DNA from: Riptortus pedestris | Taxonomy: Eukaryota; Arthropoda; Insecta; Hemiptera; Alydidae | Reading direction: 5' to 3' | Assembly: GCA_019009955.1 (NCBI GenBank) | Contig: JADPXZ010000007.1 | Coordinates: 5,652,001-5,716,000, forward strand | Length of the DNA stretch: 64,000 bases | Shown: positions 58,823 to 64,000 of the stretch, piece by piece | Position numbering within the stretch: the stretch's first letter is position 1 | Layout of the letters: each line of letters starts with the position of its first letter | Notes under the pieces: generated by a model | What the model was told of the DNA's origin: nothing | The model's database searches: none | The model's input: the letters and a program-made list of their open reading frames with translations, nothing else | Program-made: the position numbers and the translations under genes

Positions 58823-61800
58823 CCTATATAGAATACAACGCCTCTCCTATACTGTCAAACCTATATAGAATACAACGCCTCTCCTATACTGTCAAACCTA
58901 TATAGAATACAACGCCTCTCCTATACTGTCAAACCTATATAGAATACAACGCCTCTCCTATACTGTCAAACCTATATAGAATACAACGCCTCTCCTATAC
59001 TGTCAAACCTATATAGAATACAACGCCTCTCCTATACTGTCAAACCTATATAGAATACAACGCCTCTCCTATACTGTCAAACCTATATAGAATACAACGC
59101 CTCTCCTATACTGTCAAACCTATATAGAATACAACGCCTCTCCTATACTGTCAAACCTATATAGAATACAACGCCTCTCCTATACTGTCAAACCTATATA
59201 GAATACAACGCCTCTCCTATACTGTCAAACCTATATAGAATACAACGCCTCTCCTATACTGTCAAACCTATATAGAATACAACGCCTCTCCTATACTGTC
59301 AAACCTATATAGAATACAACGCCTCTCCTATACTGTCAAACCTATATAGAATACAACGCCTCTCCTATACTGTCAAACCTATATAGAATACAACGCCTCT
59401 CCTATACTGTCAAACCTATATAGAATACAACGCCTCTCCTATACTGTCAAACCTATATAGAATACAACGCCTCTCCTATACTGTCAAACCTATATAGAAT
59501 ACAACGCCTCTCCTATACTGTCAAACCTATATAGAATACAACGCCTCTCCTATACTGTCAAACCTATATAGAATACAACGCCTCTCCTATACTGTCAAAC
59601 CTATATAGAATACAACGCCTCTCCTATACTGTCAAACCTATATAGAATACAACGCCTCTCCTATACTGTCAAACCTATATAGAATACAACGCCTCTCCTA
59701 TACTGTCAAACCTATATAGAATACAACGCCTCTCCTATACTGTCAAACCTATATAGAATACAACGCCTCTCCTATACTGTCAAACCTATATAGAATACAA
59801 CGCCTCTCCTATACTGTCAAACCTATATAGAATACAACGCCTCTCCTATACTGTCAAACCTATATAGAATACAACGCCTCTCCTATACTGTCAAACCTAT
59901 ATAGAATACAACGCCTCTCCTATAGAATACAACGCCTCTCCTATAGAATACAACGCCTCTCCTATACTGTCAAACCTATATAGAATACAACGCCTCTCCT
60001 ATACTGTCAAACCTATATAGAATACAACGCCTCTCCTATAGAATACAACGCCTCTCCTATACTGTCAAACCTATATAGAATACAACGCCTCTCCTATACT
60101 GTCAAACCTATATAGAATACAACGCCTCTCCTATACTGTCAAACCTATATAGAATACAACGCCTCTCCTATACTGTCAAACCTATATAGAATACAACGCC
60201 TCTCCTATACTGTCAAACCTATATAGAATACAACGCCTCTCCTATACTGTCAAACCTATATAGAATACAACGCCTCTCCTATACTGTCAAACCTATATAG
60301 AATACAACGCCTCTCCTATACTGTCAAACTTTATAGAATACAACGCCTCTCCTATACTGTCAAACCTATATAGAATACAACGCCTCTCCTATACTGTCAA
60401 ACCTATATAGAATACAACGCCTCTCCTATACTGTCAAACCTATATAGAATACAACGCCTCTCCTATACTGTCAAACCTATATAGAATACAACGCCTCTCC
60501 TATACTGTCAAACCTATATAGAATACAACGCCTCTCCTATACTGTCAAACCTATATAGAATACAACGCCTCTCCTATACTGTCAAACCTATATAGAATAC
60601 AACGCCTCTCCTATACTGTCAAACCTATATAGAATACAACGCCTCTCCTATACTGTCAAACCTATATAGAATACAACGCCTCTCCTATACTGTCAAACCT
60701 ATATAGAATACAACGCCTCTCCTATACTGTCAAACCTATATAGAATACAACGCCTCTCCTATACTGTCAAACCTATATAGAATACAACGCCTCTCCTATA
60801 CTGTCAAACCTATATAGAATACAACGCCTCTCCTATACTGTCAAACCTATATAGAATACAACGCCTCTCCTATACTGTCAAACCTATATAGAATACAACG
60901 CCTCTCCTATACTGTCAAACCTATATAGAATACAACGCCTCTCCTATACTGTCAAACCTATATAGAATACAACGCCTCTCCTATACTGTCAAACCTATAT
61001 AGAATACAACGCCTCTCCTATACTGTCAAACCTATATAGAATACAACGCCTCTCCTATACTGTCAAACCTATATAGAATACAACGCCTCTCCTATACTGT
61101 CAAACCTATATAGAATACAACGCCTCTCCTATACTGTCAAACCTATATAGAATACAACGCCTCTCCTATACTGTCAAACCTATATAGAATACAACGCCTC
61201 TCCTATACTGTCAAACCTATATAGAATACAACGCCTCTCCTATACTGTCAAACCTATATAGAATACAACGCCTCTCCTATACTGTCAAACCTATATAGAA
61301 TACAACGCCTCTCCTATACTGTCAAACCTATATAGAATACAACGCCTCTCCTATACTGTCAAACCTATATAGAATACAACGCCTCTCCTATACTGTCAAA
61401 CCTATATAGAATACAACGCCTCTCCTATACTGTCAAACCTATATAGAATACAACGCCTCTCCTATACTGTCAAACCTATATAGAATACAACGCCTCTCCT
61501 ATACTGTCAAACCTATATAGAATACAACGCCTCTCCTATACTGTCAAACCTATATAGAATACAACGCCTCTCCTATACTGTCAAACCTATATAGAATACA
61601 ACGCCTCTCCTATACTGTCAAACCTATATAGAATACAACGCCTCTCCTATACTGTCAAACCTATATAGAATACAACGCCTCTCCTATACTGTCAAACCTA
61701 TATAGAATACAACGCCTCTCCTATACTGTCAAACCTATATAGAATACAACGCCTCTCCTATACTGTCAAACCTATATAGAATACAACGCCTCTCCTATAC

Positions 61801-62996
61801 TGTCAAACCTATATAGAATACAACGCCTCTCCTATACTGTCAAACCTATATAGAATACAACGCCTCTCCTATACTGTCAAACCTATATAGAATACAACGC
61901 CTCTCCTATACTGTCAAACCTATATAGAATACAACGCCTCTCCTATAGAATACAACGCCTCTCCTATAGAATACAACGCCTCTCCTATAGAATACAACGC
62001 CTCTCCTATAGAATACAACGCCTCTCCTATAGAATGCAACGCCTCTCCTATAGAATACAACGCCTCTCCTATAGAATGCAACGCCTCTCCTATAGAATGC
62101 AACGCCTCTCCTATAGAATGCAACGCCTCTCCTATAGAATGCAACGCCTCTCCTATAGAATGCAACGCCTCTCCTATAGAATGCAACGCCTCTCCTATAG
62201 AATGCAACGCCTCTCCTATACTGTCAAACCTATATAGAATACAACGCCTCTCCTATAGAATACAACGCCTCTCCTATAGAATACAACGCCTCTCCTATAG
62301 AATACAACGCCTCTCCTATACTGTCAAACCTATATAGAATACAACGCCTCTCCTATACTGTCAAACCTATATAGAATACAACGCCTCTCCTATACTGTCA
62401 AACCTATATAGAATACAACGCCTCTCCTATACTGTCAAACCTATATAGAATACAACGCCTCTCCTATACTGTCAAACCTATATAGAATACAACGCCTCTC
62501 CTATACTGTCAAACCTATATAGAATACAACGCCTCTCCTATACTGTCAAACCTATATAGAATACAACGCCTCTCCTATACTGTCAAACCTATATAGAATA
62601 CAACGCCTCTCCTATACTGTCAAACCTATATAGAATACAACGCCTCTCCTATACTGTCAAACCTATATAGAATACAACGCCTCTCCTATACTGTCAAACC
62701 TATATAGAATACAACGCCTCTCCTATACTGTCAAACCTATATAGAATACAACGCCTCTCCTATACTGTCAAACCTATATAGAATACAACGCCTCTCCTAT
62801 ACTGTCAAACCTATATAGAATACAACGCCTCTCCTATACTGTCAAACCTATATAGAATACAACGCCTCTCCTATACTGTCAAACCTATATAGAATACAAC
62901 GCCTCTCCTATACTGTCAAACCTATATAGAATACAACGCCTCTCCTATAGAATACAACGCCTCTCCTATAGAATACAACGCCTCTCTTATAGATAC
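58823..62996. repeat. 37-bp tandem satellite with embedded 21-bp units
   Basis: The unit is CCTATATAGAATACAACGCC plus TCTCCTATACTGTCAAA (37 bp), roughly 100 copies, almost all identical. A 21-bp derivative (GAATACAACGCCTCTCCTAT plus A), lacking the CTGTCAAACCTATATA part, replaces it at about 59920-59965, 60037, 61935-62220, 62260-62310 and 62945-62990. In the third block most 21-mers carry A-to-G (GAATGCAACG). The frames with HSIGEAL or MQRLSYR repeats are translations of the 21-mer (7 codons). Confidence 0.97.
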
Positions 62997-63494
<498 letters not shown>

Positions 63495-64000
63495 ACATTG
63501 ATATAGGAGAGGCGTTGATTCTATGAAGGTTTTGATGTATAGGAGAGGCGTTGTATTCTATATGAGGGTTTGACATGTATAGGAGAGGCGTTGTATTCTA
63601 TAGTAGAGCTTGAATTATAGGAGAGGCGTTGTATTCTATAGGAGGGTTGTATTCTATAGGAGAGGCGTTGTATTCTATAAGAGCGTTGACATTCTATAGG
63701 AGAGGCGTTGTATTCTATAGATAGGTTGATTCTATAGGAGAGGCGTTGTATTCTATAGGAGAGGGTTGACAGTCTATAGGAGAGGCGTTTTGCTTCTATA
63801 GGAAGGCTTGCATTCTATAGGAAGGCTTATTCTATAGGAGAGGCGTTGTATTCTATAGGAGTAGGCGTTGATTCTATAGGAGTTTAGCAGTAAGGAGAGG
63901 CGTTGTATTCTATAGGTAGGTTTGCATTGTATAGGAGAGGCGTTTTTATAAGGTTTACTATAGGAGAGGCGTTGTATTCTATATAGGTTTGAACAGTATA
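63495..64000. repeat. Inverted, degraded copies of the 37/21-bp satellite
   Basis: Reverse-complement units (TATAGGAGAGGCGTTGTATT) with frequent insertions, deletions and substitutions, running to the window edge. The irregularity contrasts with the near-perfect forward array. Confidence 0.9.

Noticed and set aside
61920..62237. Heptapeptide-repeat frames (HSIGEAL and MQRLSYR types) on opposite strands.
   Set aside because: They are the 21-bp satellite unit read on each strand; a repeat length divisible by three guarantees open frames.
58823..62996. CRISPR-like regularly spaced repeats.
   Set aside because: Units are contiguous 37-bp tandem copies with no variable spacers, in a eukaryotic context.

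Overview
The window is eukaryotic, repeat-dominated intron and intergenic DNA, most likely from an insect (perhaps a hemipteran). Real coding exons are few, short (53-192 bp) and bounded by GT/AG introns. Most of the rest is transposable-element debris, (TA)n microsatellites, kilobase-scale polypurine/polypyrimidine tracts and at least six tandem-repeat arrays. No prokaryotic genes, CRISPR arrays, tRNA or rRNA genes were seen. Nearly all long open frames are translations of simple repeats and are not listed as genes.

Two host genes can be pieced together. (1) On the minus strand, three small internal exons (18911-18817, 17504-17430, 8727-8675) join in compatible phases. They encode the start of the beta-propeller domain of a dipeptidyl-peptidase 4/10-like protein (peptidase family S9B). 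Two candidate alternative first exons lie upstream at 56945-56883 and 53735-53679, both phase 0 and both ending in GAG. If they belong to this gene it spans more than 48 kb and runs off the left edge; its membrane-anchor exon was not found. (2) On the plus strand, four exons (38253-38368, 39643-39782, 41636-41741, 46080-46274) encode a complete protein of about 183 residues of the gamma-glutamylcyclotransferase (GGCT) family, nested antisense in the presumed DPP intron. Its signature loop and catalytic Glu position are altered. A cleaner second copy of exon 1 lies at 56305-56415.

The main repeat family, called family A here, looks like a Helentron-associated non-autonomous element (HINE). It has subterminal inverted repeats AGCAGATTTCCC / GGGAAATCTGCT, a hairpin at one end, a central (TA)n microsatellite and T/T insertion without obvious target duplication. 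About 30 copies or fragments are present, several with an internal core unit amplified in tandem. Family B (about 0.9-1.6 kb, head beginning CTAGCTGAGATA, with a 300-bp internal repeat) sits repeatedly inside the (TA)n tract of family A. Other elements are a Tc1/mariner-type MITE, R1-like, Jockey-like and R2-like LINE fragments, and G/C-rich terminal-inverted-repeat elements.

Layout: 0-4.8 kb family A and a large inverted duplication; 4.8-8.6 kb CpG-rich block then CT tract; 8.6-15.6 kb DPP exon, LINE fragments and A elements; 15.7-17.2 kb 25-bp satellite; 17.4-19 kb DPP exons; 19-25.8 kb nested elements; 26.6-29 kb GA tract; 29.3-31.5 kb 200-bp satellite; 31.6-38.7 kb GA tract and a visibly error-rich stretch; 38.2-46.3 kb GGCT gene; 46.3-49.9 kb GA tract and 100/124-bp satellites; 50-58.6 kb A elements and candidate first exons; 58.8-63 kb 37-bp satellite; 63.0-63.5 kb poly-C; 63.5-64 kb the same satellite inverted.
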